43,894 nucleotides of DNA from an uncultured Ignavibacteriota bacterium (GCA_903900335.1 CAIUMP010000031.1:1-43894), one strand, 5' to 3'. Positions 1 to 8,072 are shown, counted from the stretch's first letter. A program made the numbers and translations. Notes: generated by a model from the letters alone, not told the origin.

Positions 1-1422
1 CTGACCACCTCACCCACCATCGTCAACGGCAACGCGCTACGCATTGATTGGCAGAGCGTCGTGCCGAAGGAGAAGTTGAGTTTTATTTTGGGGAATCCGC
101 CGTTTCTTGGAAAGAAGGAGCAATCCAAAGAACAGAAGGAAGACTTTGAATTCGTGATGGGACGTATCACTGGTTCGGGAGTGCTAGACTTTGTAACTGC
201 ATGGTATATTAAAGCCGCGCAGCTCATCCAAAACTCACAAATTAGAGTTGCATTTGTTTCCACAAACTCCATCACGCAAGGCGAACAAGTAGGAGCACTC
301 TGGGGCGAACTTCTACGCAAACATCACATAGTCCTAAATTTTGCGCATCGGGCTTTCAGATGGACCAACGAAGCAAAAGGCAAAGCAGCCGTGCATGTGG
401 TAATAATCGGATTTGCCATGTTTCCAGTCGAGAGGAAACGAATTTACGAATATGATAGCGTGGATGGTGAACCTCTCGAAAAGATCGTAGCGAACATCAA
501 TCCATACTTAGTTGACGCCAAGGACATTTTCCCTGACAACCGTACAACTCCTCTCTGTAACGTTCCTGCGATGATCAAAGGGAGCGAAACTACAGACGAC
601 GGACACTTCATGTTGACTGATGAAGAAGTAGAGCAATTCAGAGTCAACTATCCCAATCATTCTGGCCTTGTCCGGCCATTCATCAGCGGAGGAGATTTTC
701 TCAATGGTAAGCTGAGGCACTGCTTATGGCTGAGGGACGCTGCACCAGCAGACATTCGAAACATTCCCTTTGTCAGAGATAGAGTTGATGAAGTAAGGGT
801 ATTTAGGGAAGGTAGCCCAAAGGCTAGAACACGCGAATGGGCGCAGTCACCATCTTTGTTCACGGAGGATAGACAACCGAGCACGGAGTACTTGGTCATT
901 CCCAAAGTGTCCTCCGAACGAAGAAACTACATCCCGCTAGCTTACTTCGAGCCAGATGTAATCATAAACAATACTATTACATACGTACCAGACGCAAGCC
1001 ATTATGTCTTTGGTGTTTTGCAAAGCAAGATGCACATGGCCTGGGTTCGCGCGGTTTGTGGGAGAATGAAGAGCGATTATCAATACTCTGTCAAGATCGT
1101 CTATAACAACTTCCCCTGGCCCGAATCCCCGACGGGGAAGCAGAAGATCGCGGTTGAGCAGGCGGCGCAGAACGTACTGGCGACCCGCGCGAAATATCCA
1201 GGCTCCTCGCTCGCCGATCTCTACGACCCGCTAACGATGCCCGCCGATCTCCTGAAGGCCCACCAGAAGCTGGACAAAGCGGTGGACGCCGCCTACGGCA
1301 AGCGCACCTTCTCCACCGAAGCCGAGCGCGTCGCGTATTTGTTCGAGTTGTATCAGAAGCTGACGGAACCGTTGATGGCTGGGGAGGGGAAGAAGAAAGG
1401 GAAAGTCACAGTTAGGAAGTAG
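1..1422 (+). CDS. MmeI-like class I DNA adenine methyltransferase / type IIG restriction-modification protein (5' truncated)
   Basis: The reading frame is open from base 1, so the gene begins outside the window; the GTG at 61 is internal. About 473 residues are visible. NPPF, about 15 residues after that GTG, is motif IV (N/D-PP-Y/F) of amino-methyltransferases that make N6-methyladenine or N4-methylcytosine. After it come the rest of the methylase domain (VAFVSTNSITQGEQ), a target-recognition-like middle part (RPFISGGDF, then FTEDRQPSTEYLVIPKVSS) and a helical C-terminus ending near LYQKLTEPLM. This order matches the MmeI-type methylase, TRD and C-terminal domains. If the missing N-terminus holds a nuclease domain, it is a single-chain type IIL/IIG restriction-modification enzyme; otherwise an orphan or BREX/DISARM-like methylase. 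No other restriction gene is visible downstream. Family assignment is confident, subtype is not. Confidence 0.88.
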   Translation: MTTSPTIVNGNALRIDWQSVVPKEKLSFILGNPPFLGKKEQSKEQKEDFEFVMGRITGSGVLDFVTAWYIKAAQLIQNSQIRVAFVSTNSITQGEQVGALWGELLRKHHIVLNFAHRAFRWTNEAKGKAAVHVVIIGFAMFPVERKRIYEYDSVDGEPLEKIVANINPYLVDAKDIFPDNRTTPLCNVPAMIKGSETTDDGHFMLTDEEVEQFRVNYPNHSGLVRPFISGGDFLNGKLRHCLWLRDAAPADIRNIPFVRDRVDEVRVFREGSPKARTREWAQSPSLFTEDRQPSTEYLVIPKVSSERRNYIPLAYFEPDVIINNTITYVPDASHYVFGVLQSKMHMAWVRAVCGRMKSDYQYSVKIVYNNFPWPESPTGKQKIAVEQAAQNVLATRAKYPGSSLADLYDPLTMPADLLKAHQKLDKAVDAAYGKRTFSTEAERVAYLFELYQKLTEPLMAGEGKKKGKVTVRK

Positions 1423-1466
1423 AGCAGCCTAAAAAATGTTAGGACCAGCGCCAAGCGAACGTTAGA

Positions 1467-1712
1467 ATGACACCGCGCAAAAAGAACGAGAAGAAATTCA
1501 AGGAATGGGAAGATCTGCCAAATGGTGGAAGACGATACCGGCTTTCTGTACTCGGCCGGCAGCCGGGATGGAGCGCTCGATACATTAAAGTGGTGGATAA
1601 GCATGAAGAGACGCTAACATTCCATCAGGAAATTTACGATGATAAAAATGAGTTAGTAGAAGTGCATCAAAAGTATCCGGCCAATACCGGTCATCAGAAA
1701 GTCAGGGCATGA
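1467..1712 (+). CDS. Conserved small hypothetical protein, first gene of a two-gene unit
   Basis: 81 residues, basic at the N-terminus, with a compact central part (WEDLPNGGRRYRLSVLGR, then W-ARYIKVVD) and IYDDKNELVEVHQKYP near the end. No signal peptide or membrane segment, so probably cytosolic. It resembles small proteins I have seen paired with a partner like the next gene, but I know no tested function. Its TGA stop overlaps the ATG of the next gene in an ATGA (1709-1712), so the two are almost certainly co-translated. The position after a restriction-modification gene and the small two-gene layout would fit a toxin-antitoxin or defence accessory pair, but no toxin fold is recognisable. 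Confidence 0.65.
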   Translation: MTPRKKNEKKFKEWEDLPNGGRRYRLSVLGRQPGWSARYIKVVDKHEETLTFHQEIYDDKNELVEVHQKYPANTGHQKVRA

Positions 1713-2260
1713 GAATTACGAATCAAGTTGTTGCATCGAAGCTATCCGCCTATTTGCAATTTCGAATCAAATTACCTCAATTGGTGGATTGGGCGGAAAA
1801 TGCCATAATGGAGGGCGAATTCGGCGGTAAGAACTCGCACGCCCTTGCCGAAGTAGTCGGTCGAATTGGTCTTGCCGATGTTCGCGAGTTCGGGCTCACT
1901 TGGGAAGATTGCAGCGGGATATTGAATGCACTTGGCTACACGGCACACGTTGATATCATAGGCGCAAACCAGCGTCCGCTGGGTTCCAGCTATTGGCGCG
2001 AGAAGGCGGCGCATTATGATACGCACGGTGGCGTGAGTACGAAGAAAGCCGCAGCCAACAAGGACCATTATTATGTCGAGCGGCGTCCGGATGGGTATTA
2101 TGCTGGAATCCGTGGAGGGGCCGAAAGGGCTGGCTTTACTGGACCGACGCAGGAAAGTGTGATTACCCAAATACAACGGAGCAAACCCGATGCACCGATC
2201 CATGTGGAGCGGGTACGTGATACCGATCGTGGTGGCCGTGATAAATGGCGTTCGGCTTAA
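1709..2260 (+). CDS. Hypothetical protein with C-terminal DUF2188-like domain
   Basis: 183 residues, starting in the ATGA overlap with the upstream gene. The first ~80 residues are helical and acidic (LVDWAENAIMEGEF, then GLTWEDCSGILNALGY). A linker of ~30 residues leads to a C-terminal segment (YYVERRPDGYYAGIRGGAER, then TQESVITQIQRSKPDAPIHV and DRGGRDKWR) with the beta-strand pattern and closing W/R of DUF2188 domains. The two halves look like separate small proteins joined end to end. No signal peptide. Function unknown; nucleic-acid binding or a toxin-antitoxin role is possible but not shown by any motif. Confidence 0.62.
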   Translation: MRITNQVVASKLSAYLQFRIKLPQLVDWAENAIMEGEFGGKNSHALAEVVGRIGLADVREFGLTWEDCSGILNALGYTAHVDIIGANQRPLGSSYWREKAAHYDTHGGVSTKKAAANKDHYYVERRPDGYYAGIRGGAERAGFTGPTQESVITQIQRSKPDAPIHVERVRDTDRGGRDKWRSA

Positions 2261-2561
2261 GAGCTATCATAGCACGGTTGTAGAGCAGAGCTTTACGATA
2301 CCGTCCCTCCGGGAGTCCATTCTCTGCCTCGCTTCCAAACTGGGGGCCTACGCCGCCCGGCTACAAATATTTCGCCCCTCTGGGGCTGGGTATAGCTTCG
2401 GATTTCTGGCTGGCTCGGGAACAGCAAAATAATTATGGAAATCGCATTCTGTCACCCAGACAAAAATCCGTAAGTCATTGAAATACATAGAGAGTTCATG
2501 AAGCACAGATCGAAAAAACGAATTTGAGTGACGAATTCGGTTTCAGGTATGAATTTTCCCC
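2261..2561. other. Intergenic stretch, no convincing gene
   Basis: An 80-codon frame (2190-2432) here overlaps the preceding gene and has no recognisable protein features. A GCCCC-TCT-GGGGC hairpin (2374-2386) after ACAAATATTTC resembles a dispersed palindromic repeat common in related genomes. Nothing else stands out before the promoter at 2562. Confidence 0.4.
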
Positions 2562-2589
2562 TTGACTTTTCTTCAAAAATTGTTATATT
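2562..2589 (+). promoter_or_regulatory. Candidate sigma70-type promoter
   Basis: TTGACT at 2562-2567 and TATATT at 2584-2589 are separated by 16 bp in an AT-rich patch. This is among the best -35/-10 matches in the window. It faces tmk, whose start lies ~350 bp downstream, and the non-coding stretch in between. Confidence 0.5.
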
Positions 2590-2780
2590 GTAGGAAGTAA
2601 ATGGCAGGTCGCTGCCGTTCTACTATGGATTCACAGCCTCGGCTTTGCCCCGGTGGTGTGAGAGCCTCGAAGACCCCACTCGGCCTTTGATTCTAACGGC
2701 CCCCAACCCCGCCTCATCGCTCGGGACGCTTACTACAAAACCATTTCCTCATGAGCTTTCGCGGAAGCACAATTTCGTAG

Positions 2781-2800
2781 CCGTGACCTTCCGGTCACGG
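2781..2800. repeat. Perfect palindrome of a dispersed family
   Basis: CCGTGACC-TTCC-GGTCACGG forms an 8-bp stem. A sequence-related hairpin followed by CTAC occurs at 20886-20905, and a degenerate copy follows at about 2847-2870, suggesting a dispersed REP-like family. Confidence 0.5.
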
Positions 2801-2801
2801 T

Positions 2802-2827
2802 AGCGGAGCGATACGCTGCGGCTTTTT
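2802..2827 (+). terminator. Possible rho-independent terminator
   Basis: AGCGGAGCG-ATA-CGCTGCGGCT forms an imperfect stem (about 8 pairs with one mismatch and one bulge), directly followed by a run of T. Confidence 0.35.
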
Positions 2828-2946
2828 CCGTGACCTACCTCTACCCCCGTGACCTGACCGCCACGGCTACCACGGCGTGACACCGATGCCACCGCCGCCC
2901 TGCTTCACCGAGAGCGTTTGTTAACTCACATTAGGAGTACACGTGT

Positions 2947-3651
2947 ATGCTCATTACATTTGAAGGTATCGACGGATGCGGAAAGTCCTCTCAGGCGAAA
3001 CTCATCGCGGACCGTCTGAGAGACCAGGGAATCGAAACCCTGTTAGTCCGCGAGCCGGGAGGGACAGCACTCTCCGAACAGATTCGCTCCATGGTTCTTA
3101 ACGAGAAGCATGAGATGCCGCTCTCGCACGCCACCGAGCTTTTGCTTTTTGCCGCCAGCCGCGCGCAGCTTGTCAAGGAAGTCATAGAACCGGCGCTCAA
3201 GCGCAATGCTGTCGTTGTCTGCGACCGTTTCACGGATTCTACCATCGCTTATCAAGGATACGGACGTGGCTTACCGCTCGCGTATATTCGTAGCGTGAAC
3301 GATCTGGCGACAGGCGGCCTCGTGCCGGATGTCACATTCCTCATTGATGTGCCACTTGAATTGGCTATCCAACGACGTAAAGGAATGGGTGATGACAGAA
3401 TGGAATCCGAAAGCCGACTCTTTTTCACGCATGTCTTGCAGGGCTACATGGCGCTTGCACAGAAGCATCCGGATCGCATTCATGTCATAGACGGCAACGA
3501 CTCGCTCGAAGACATTCACCACACGATCTATCGCTTGGTGGAGTACGAGCGGGGAAACGAACTTAGGCATGCCAGTCATGCCGCAACGCCCGTTGTGACT
3601 CAGCCGCTCGCAGAGACGTTTGTCGGTGCGGAGGGAGTGCTTGTCGATTAA
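2947..3651 (+). CDS. tmk: Thymidylate kinase (dTMP kinase)
   Basis: Phosphorylates dTMP to dTDP with ATP in the cytosol, an essential step of dTTP synthesis. The P-loop FEGIDGCGKSS is at residues 4-14, followed by REPGG, the CDRFTDSTIAYQGYGRG segment containing the DR(F/Y) motif and nucleoside-binding residues, and the lid RRKGMGDDRME. The start is ATG 2947, with AGGAG ten bases upstream. At 234 residues it is slightly longer than the usual ~205-215 because of a C-terminal tail after RLVEYERGNE that is not part of the fold. A stem-loop terminator follows closely. It may be transcribed from the promoter at 2562 through a long leader. Confidence 0.95.
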   Translation: MLITFEGIDGCGKSSQAKLIADRLRDQGIETLLVREPGGTALSEQIRSMVLNEKHEMPLSHATELLLFAASRAQLVKEVIEPALKRNAVVVCDRFTDSTIAYQGYGRGLPLAYIRSVNDLATGGLVPDVTFLIDVPLELAIQRRKGMGDDRMESESRLFFTHVLQGYMALAQKHPDRIHVIDGNDSLEDIHHTIYRLVEYERGNELRHASHAATPVVTQPLAETFVGAEGVLVD

Positions 3652-3674
3652 TCTTCGGAGGTGATAATAAGTAG

Positions 3675-3705
3675 AGGGACACTCGATTTGCGTGTCCCTT
3701 TTGAT
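3675..3705 (+). terminator. Rho-independent terminator after tmk
   Basis: AGGGACAC (3675-3682) pairs with GTGTCCCT (3692-3699) over a 9-nt loop and is followed by TTTGATTT. A GTG inside this hairpin (3692) is in frame with the next gene but is not a credible start. Confidence 0.8.
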
Positions 3706-3721
3706 TTCAAGTCTTAGTCTC

Positions 3722-4372
3722 ATGTTGTATCGAGCGATTATAGTCATTTCATGCTTCGTGCTCGTCTCGGAAGCAGACGCTCAGCTTGATTCGGCCCTGC
3801 GAAAGGATCTTCTCGTCCGCTTTGATTCGGATCAGATAGTCCGTACTCGGAGTATGACAAGTCCTGAAGATCATCCCAACCAACGAGCGATGACCAAGAT
3901 TGACAGCTCCAACACCGCATTCCTCAAAGAGGAAATCCGAACGCATGGATGGCCTGCTCCGGAAAGGGTTGGTCCGGATGGCGTTAAAGCTGCATTCTTC
4001 TTCGTGCAACATAGCCCCGATCCTGCATTCCAGGAGAAGATGCTGCCGATACTGGAGAACGAGGCAGATAGAAATCGAATAGACAAACAGGAGGTCGCAA
4101 TGCTGCTCGATCGCGTGTTGGTTCACCGCCATGAGCAACAAATTTACGGAAGTCAATTTGAAGAAAGGGGGAGCGTTCTCGTTGCCTATCCGATCCTCGA
4201 CGAGATGCATGTAGACGAGCGGCGGCTGGATGTTGGTATGCTCCCAATCGGATTATACGCCGCGTTCCTGAATTACCAATATCACCCGACGGCCTTCAAC
4301 TTCGTAAGCCTCATCGGTCAAATTGGAGTCGGCACAGGGACGGCTCTAATGCATAAACTCTGGCCCTTCTGA
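3722..4372 (+). CDS. Exported DUF6624 family protein
   Basis: 216 residues from ATG 3722; the longer frame begins inside the tmk terminator. An N-terminal hydrophobic segment ending ...SEADA-Q is a Sec signal peptide, so the protein should be periplasmic or surface-exposed. The body has family landmarks: HGWPAPERVGPDGVKAAFFF, VQHSPDPAFQEKMLPILE, then DRVLVHRHEQQIYGSQF and VDERRLDVGM. DUF6624 proteins are widespread in Bacteroidota and have no established biochemical role that I know of. It is followed by a convergent gene with a long GC-rich hairpin between. Confidence 0.82.
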   Translation: MLYRAIIVISCFVLVSEADAQLDSALRKDLLVRFDSDQIVRTRSMTSPEDHPNQRAMTKIDSSNTAFLKEEIRTHGWPAPERVGPDGVKAAFFFVQHSPDPAFQEKMLPILENEADRNRIDKQEVAMLLDRVLVHRHEQQIYGSQFEERGSVLVAYPILDEMHVDERRLDVGMLPIGLYAAFLNYQYHPTAFNFVSLIGQIGVGTGTALMHKLWPF

Positions 4373-4417
4373 CCGAGTTGTTTCACTCGCATTGTAGTAG
4401 AGAATGAAAATGAAAAG

Positions 4418-4444
4418 CCCCCCTCTCCCAACGGGAGAGGGGGG
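4418..4444. terminator. Strong GC-rich hairpin between convergent genes
   Basis: CCCCCCTCTCCC-AAC-GGGAGAGGGGGG is a perfect 12-bp stem with a 3-nt loop, followed by further CCCTCTCCC/GGGAG-type sequence up to about 4520. The purine/pyrimidine composition matches a common dispersed repeat; its position suggests it also acts as a bidirectional terminator. Confidence 0.55.
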
Positions 4445-4529
4445 TTGGGGGGAGAGGCAGAACCCCGAGAACGCAGCCACCTCCTCTCCCCGGCCCCCCT
4501 CTCCCGCTGGAAGAAGGGGGAGTAAATTG

Positions 4530-6593
4530 TTACTTCGTTACAATAATCCTCTCCACATCGCGCTGACCATCATCGGTAACAGTGATGAGAAGATAGACAC
4601 CGGCGTCGAGCGAAGAGAGATCGAGTTTCACATCGCCGGAGAGACCGGATGTCGTGCCGCCATCCATCATCTTCGCGCCGAGAAGATTGTGGATGCTGAA
4701 CTCCGCGCTCTTCGCGCCCTTCATGTCGTAGTGGATCGTCGTCGCACCGGGAGTCGGATTCGGATAGACGGAGAGCGCGATGTGATCCGCCTTTGGCATC
4801 GTGTATGGCGCGCTCAAGTGAGGCAGAAGGTTCGTCACTTCGGGCACGGCGTCGTACCAGAAGATGAGTTCGTGTGGTTGGCCTGGAATATTTGTGTTGC
4901 GGACAAGAATCGGGATAAGTTGATTCCATTGCACGGTATCGTGAGTCAACAGGCGATATCCCTGCTCAAAATTTTGATTTTGAGATGGACTCGATGAGTT
5001 TGGAATCGACTGCAATATGTTACTTACTTTGAGCATCAAAACATGAGCAATTGAATCATGTCCCAACTTAAATGCTTGTTGGATCTTTTCGTTCAATCCG
5101 AAGGTGCTAACATCGGAATCCTCCGCATCCAATGCACCATCCCTAATAACCATCACTCTGTTCTTAACGACGACCCTTTGTCCTGAATCGACGGGGAAGA
5201 ACTCGATTCGCTCATTTGGGTGCAGCGCTTTCACAGAATCCACATAGTGACTTGAAAAACGACCGAACACCCGCTGTGATTTCATAACTGGGTATTTCTC
5301 GATGCTGTCGAGTCTCCTCTTAAAATGTTCTGCCATGTCCATCGAAGAGGAATTTACATCAGCGATTGCTGTCAAATCGCCTTTTCCTACTATTGCTTGA
5401 TCGGAATCAACCTGAATGAACTGCATCCGAACGCCAGGACGGTTTCCACGAACCGAGTCCGAGAAGTGGGCTGAAAAGTTACCAAACACTTTGACTGAAT
5501 TTTGAGGAAGGCTGTCCCCGATCTCCACCTGAGTCTCTTCTGAGAGAATTCTCGACCCATCAGTTGTTGAAGGTGTTTTGTCCAGATCGTTCAAGGTGTA
5601 CACCTTTACATTCGATGGAGTCGAATTGGGTGTCAATGCGATGCCCCCATTTGAGTTTGAAAAAAGGTTAGTGGAGCTATTCGAAAAAATGTTCGAGCGA
5701 TTCGTGCTACCGTTACGCGTTATTCGGATTGACTTCTTCTCGATTCTCCGAGCATCGCCCGAGTCTGATCGAGAAACGGACATGGAAACGGATTCGTGGT
5801 TGAGCGAGTCACCTCGTTCAAAATTAATAAAGAGGTTGGGGTGTCCACTCTTATCCGTCCCGAAGCTATAAAGTTTCTGTGCTCCGGATGTTGTCGTTAC
5901 GATTCGTGGAACCACTGTGCTTGCGGTAACCGTGCGTTCTTCTTCGGGTGTAAGAAAGGCACCTCCGAATAGGCCTTTTGAATCAAAATAGAATTTGTTC
6001 ACCTTGCCGGTTGTACTTGACTTATCGTAGCAGGTTATCGTGCCGTCGGGATCCAACGCTACTCCAAGTCTCGCCAATTGATCCGGCGACATCTCGATTG
6101 GCTTTAAGCTATCAACCGCAGAAAACGGCGTGGTACCGATCTGCTCCGGTAATGTTGGCTCTACTTTCACCATCAACGGCGGTGGATCCGGCGGCAACTG
6201 CGGCGATGGCCCGCGATGAGATGGATGAACTGCAACTCTATCTGCAACAGCAGTAGAAGGAGCAGCGACGTTATTGCTGAAAACAGGCGAAGCATTCGCC
6301 CGTGGTGAGTGCGTCACAGTGGGTGACGAAGAAGCGAGTGTTCCGAGCGCGAGGGCTCCGATGGTAACGAGTGATGCGGTTGTCATGACGGTGGTCCCAA
6401 GTCTTAGTGGTGTGGAAAGCAGCCGCTGATACAGTTGCTGCCCTATCGTGTGTGTGACCGGTACACTCTGCATGACCGTCGTGCGAAGCAGCTGCTCGGC
6501 TTCACCACCAGATAGCAAATCAGGCTGCGATCCCGCTTCGTTGCGAGCCGCGTGGAAAAGATCGTTGAGATTTTTGTTCGAAGACATTCTCAT
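4530..6593 (-). CDS. Anti-sigma-factor-like membrane protein with T9SS type A C-terminal sorting domain
   Basis: 687 residues. The start codon overlaps the stop of the upstream ECF sigma gene as ATGA (6590-6593), the arrangement expected for a cognate anti-sigma factor. Residues 1-65 are soluble and charged; a hydrophobic segment (about 67-90, TTASLVTIGALALGTLASS) is the only membrane span. A long Ser/Asn/Thr-rich extracytoplasmic region follows, with repeated segments of similar pattern (VKVFGNFSAHFSDSVRGN and SQRVFGRFSSHYVDSVKA). The last ~80 residues, from LSVYPNPTPGATTIHYDM to DAGVYLLITV...IIVTK, form a typical T9SS sorting/gliding domain. No classical anti-sigma HXXXCXXC motif is seen, so that role rests on gene order and topology. 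A secretion signal on an inner-membrane-anchored protein is odd. Confidence 0.7.
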   Translation of the reverse strand: MRMSSNKNLNDLFHAARNEAGSQPDLLSGGEAEQLLRTTVMQSVPVTHTIGQQLYQRLLSTPLRLGTTVMTTASLVTIGALALGTLASSSPTVTHSPRANASPVFSNNVAAPSTAVADRVAVHPSHRGPSPQLPPDPPPLMVKVEPTLPEQIGTTPFSAVDSLKPIEMSPDQLARLGVALDPDGTITCYDKSSTTGKVNKFYFDSKGLFGGAFLTPEEERTVTASTVVPRIVTTTSGAQKLYSFGTDKSGHPNLFINFERGDSLNHESVSMSVSRSDSGDARRIEKKSIRITRNGSTNRSNIFSNSSTNLFSNSNGGIALTPNSTPSNVKVYTLNDLDKTPSTTDGSRILSEETQVEIGDSLPQNSVKVFGNFSAHFSDSVRGNRPGVRMQFIQVDSDQAIVGKGDLTAIADVNSSSMDMAEHFKRRLDSIEKYPVMKSQRVFGRFSSHYVDSVKALHPNERIEFFPVDSGQRVVVKNRVMVIRDGALDAEDSDVSTFGLNEKIQQAFKLGHDSIAHVLMLKVSNILQSIPNSSSPSQNQNFEQGYRLLTHDTVQWNQLIPILVRNTNIPGQPHELIFWYDAVPEVTNLLPHLSAPYTMPKADHIALSVYPNPTPGATTIHYDMKGAKSAEFSIHNLLGAKMMDGGTTSGLSGDVKLDLSSLDAGVYLLITVTDDGQRDVERIIVTK

Positions 6594-7324
6594 AGTTTCT
6601 CCTTGTAGGGAGCATTGTTGTTCATGCCCCGCGCCTGAAATGCGAATCGTGTGTTGAAGTGCCCAGTGCTTTTTCCGTTGGAGCTGACTCCATTCGAAGG
6701 GAACGTCTGGATGGATTGCACACTCTTGGGTTCTGGCGCGACCGTTGCCGCTGATTCAACTCCGAGTAACTTCGCGAGCTTCATCCTGCCGCGCGAAACG
6801 CGCGACTTGACAGCCGACAGCGACGACGATTGCGTCTCCGCAACCTCCGCAAGACTAAGCCCCGCGATCTCGCTCATCACAATCGCTTCGCGCTGCTTTT
6901 TCGGAAGCTTCGCGAGCGCTGTGTAGAGCGCATCGGTGTCGGCGTTTGCATCGGGTGCGTTTCGCTCATCGACGATGTGCTCGTGGTCGCTTGGGGCAAA
7001 CGGTATCCATCGTTTCTGCCTCACGCGCTCGTGCCGATTGACACGGACGGCTATCGTGAAGAGATAACTCTGAAACGCCTGCTTTGCGCGGACCTCCTCG
7101 AAATGCTCGAATGCTTTAAGGATCGTATCGCTGATCAAATCTCTCGCGCGTTCCTCATCACATCCTTTGCCTTCGCGGCACATTGCTCGGCAGAACCTGG
7201 AGAGTGCGGGCAGCGTCGTTTCCAGCAACGCGAGAAATTCGCGCTGCTTCGCCGTCATCTGCTCCGGACGTTGGGCAAACGCATCCGTGTTGGACACGCC
7301 GCCCATCCCTCGTACTATGTTCAT
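6590..7324 (-). CDS. ECF-type RNA polymerase sigma factor
   Basis: Up to 244 residues; a second in-frame ATG at 7306 is also possible. Region 2 is clear (ARDLISDTILKAFEHFEEVR, then FQSYLFTIAVRVNRHERVRQ), as is region 4 (LPKKQREAIVMSEIAGLSLA followed by AVKSRVSRGRMKLAKLL), the helix-turn-helix that reads the -35 element. There is no sigma region 1.1 or 3, as in group 4 sigma factors. About 55 extra residues lie after region 4. The stop overlaps the next gene's start, coupling it to the putative anti-sigma protein. It would direct RNA polymerase to an extracytoplasmic-stress or secretion-related regulon; the target is unknown. Confidence 0.9.
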   Translation of the reverse strand: MNIVRGMGGVSNTDAFAQRPEQMTAKQREFLALLETTLPALSRFCRAMCREGKGCDEERARDLISDTILKAFEHFEEVRAKQAFQSYLFTIAVRVNRHERVRQKRWIPFAPSDHEHIVDERNAPDANADTDALYTALAKLPKKQREAIVMSEIAGLSLAEVAETQSSSLSAVKSRVSRGRMKLAKLLGVESAATVAPEPKSVQSIQTFPSNGVSSNGKSTGHFNTRFAFQARGMNNNAPYKEKL

Positions 7325-7370
7325 GCTAAAAAAGTGTACCGCGGTTACAAGGGGTAAGAGTATTTATAAA

Positions 7371-7399
7371 TAAAAAGGTCGCACAATTTTTGTGCGACC
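7371..7399 (-). terminator. Rho-independent terminator for the PEBP gene
   Basis: GGTCGCACAA-TTT-TTGTGCGACC forms a perfect 10-bp stem (7377-7399). On the minus strand it is followed by TTTTTA. It lies 40 bp beyond the stop of the gene ending at 7442. Confidence 0.8.
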
Positions 7400-7441
7400 C
7401 ACCAGATTTCCCATTTCTGCCTCAAAACCGCTTCCAGGCCC

Positions 7442-8023
7442 CTATTTCCTCACGTAGGTCCCCATCAGTTCGCCCTCCCCAACAACGTGCCCTTCCAGCG
7501 CCGACATCAGCTTCTCGCGGGTAACGTCACCGGAAATGTGCAACACCTCATTGACCGCATACAAGCGGAAGTAGTACCGGTGTGGCTTACCCGATGGCGG
7601 GCACGGACCGATATAGCCTGTCGAGCCAGCGCCGTTCTTCCCTTGAAGTGTTCCGTTCACAAGTGTGTCACTCAGCGGGAAGTGCTCCGCAAGTCCCGTC
7701 TCCGATGGTGGAATATCATAGATCACCCAATGCACGAACATGCCACGAGGAGCATCCGGATCTTCGAGAACCAACGCAAAGCTCTTCGCGCTTTTCGGTG
7801 CTCCGACCCATGAGAGGGCAGGTGAGATATTGTCGCCCTCGCATGAGAATTGTTTAGGGATGGCTTCTTCATTCTTAAAGGCAGTCGAGGTGATCCTCAT
7901 TTGCGCAGCCATGACCTGTGCCGCTGAGGCTGAACCGCTCTCGGGAGTCTGTGCTTGTTGTGCCTTCGTCCCACACCCTCCGTTAAGGAGGAGCAGACTA
8001 AAAAAGAATGCAGATCTTTTCAT
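7442..8023 (-). CDS. PEBP / YbhB-YbcL family lipoprotein
   Basis: 193 residues from ATG 8023, chosen because it gives a lipoprotein signal MKRSAFFFSLLLLNGGC with lipobox LNGGC; the longer frame only adds 13 unlikely residues. The mature part has phosphatidylethanolamine-binding-protein landmarks: FSCEGDNISPALSW, LEDPDAPRGMFVHWVIYDIP and GPCPPSGKPHRYYFRLYA, which form the anion-binding pocket in YbhB-like proteins. Bacterial members bind small anionic ligands; their role is poorly known. The protein should sit in the periplasm anchored by lipid. It has its own terminator and is followed upstream by two peptide-binding lipoproteins on the same strand. Confidence 0.9.
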   Translation of the reverse strand: MKRSAFFFSLLLLNGGCGTKAQQAQTPESGSASAAQVMAAQMRITSTAFKNEEAIPKQFSCEGDNISPALSWVGAPKSAKSFALVLEDPDAPRGMFVHWVIYDIPPSETGLAEHFPLSDTLVNGTLQGKNGAGSTGYIGPCPPSGKPHRYYFRLYAVNEVLHISGDVTREKLMSALEGHVVGEGELMGTYVRK

Positions 8024-8048
8024 GATCGTGTGTTGATACAAAACCAAA

Positions 8049-8072
8049 GTGGCGCGGACCATGCCGCGCCAC
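8049..8072 (-). terminator. Hairpin after the first peptide-binding protein gene
   Basis: GTGGCGCGG-ACCATG-CCGCGCCAC, 9-bp stem, 20 bp past the stop at 8093. The minus-strand sequence after it is only moderately T-rich. A start codon of the longer version of the next gene would lie in it, supporting the shorter start. Confidence 0.6.

Larger units (their letters stand above)
2596..2827 (+). ncRNA. Candidate uncharacterised small RNA (~230 nt) or long tmk leader
   Basis: The stretch begins just after a good promoter and ends at a terminator-like hairpin with a T run. It holds no open frame of note. Local hairpins include GGCAG-GTCG-CTGCC near the 5' end, a CCGGTGG/CCACTCGG pairing in the middle and a perfect 8-bp stem at 2781-2800. 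I found no signature of tmRNA, RNase P RNA or SRP RNA, and could not support 6S RNA. If the end hairpin does not terminate, this is simply a long leader of tmk. Confidence 0.3.

Noticed and set aside
1772-2203. 143-codon minus-strand frame
   Set aside because: Antisense to the coupled gene pair; no domain, signal peptide or start context.
2190-2432. 80-codon plus-strand frame
   Set aside because: Overlaps the end of the DUF2188-like gene and a dispersed hairpin; no protein features.
2596-2827. 6S RNA or tmRNA
   Set aside because: No closing stem with central bubble as in 6S could be drawn, and tmRNA ends are absent.
3749-4210. 153-codon minus-strand frame over the DUF6624 gene
   Set aside because: The DUF6624 motifs are on the plus strand.
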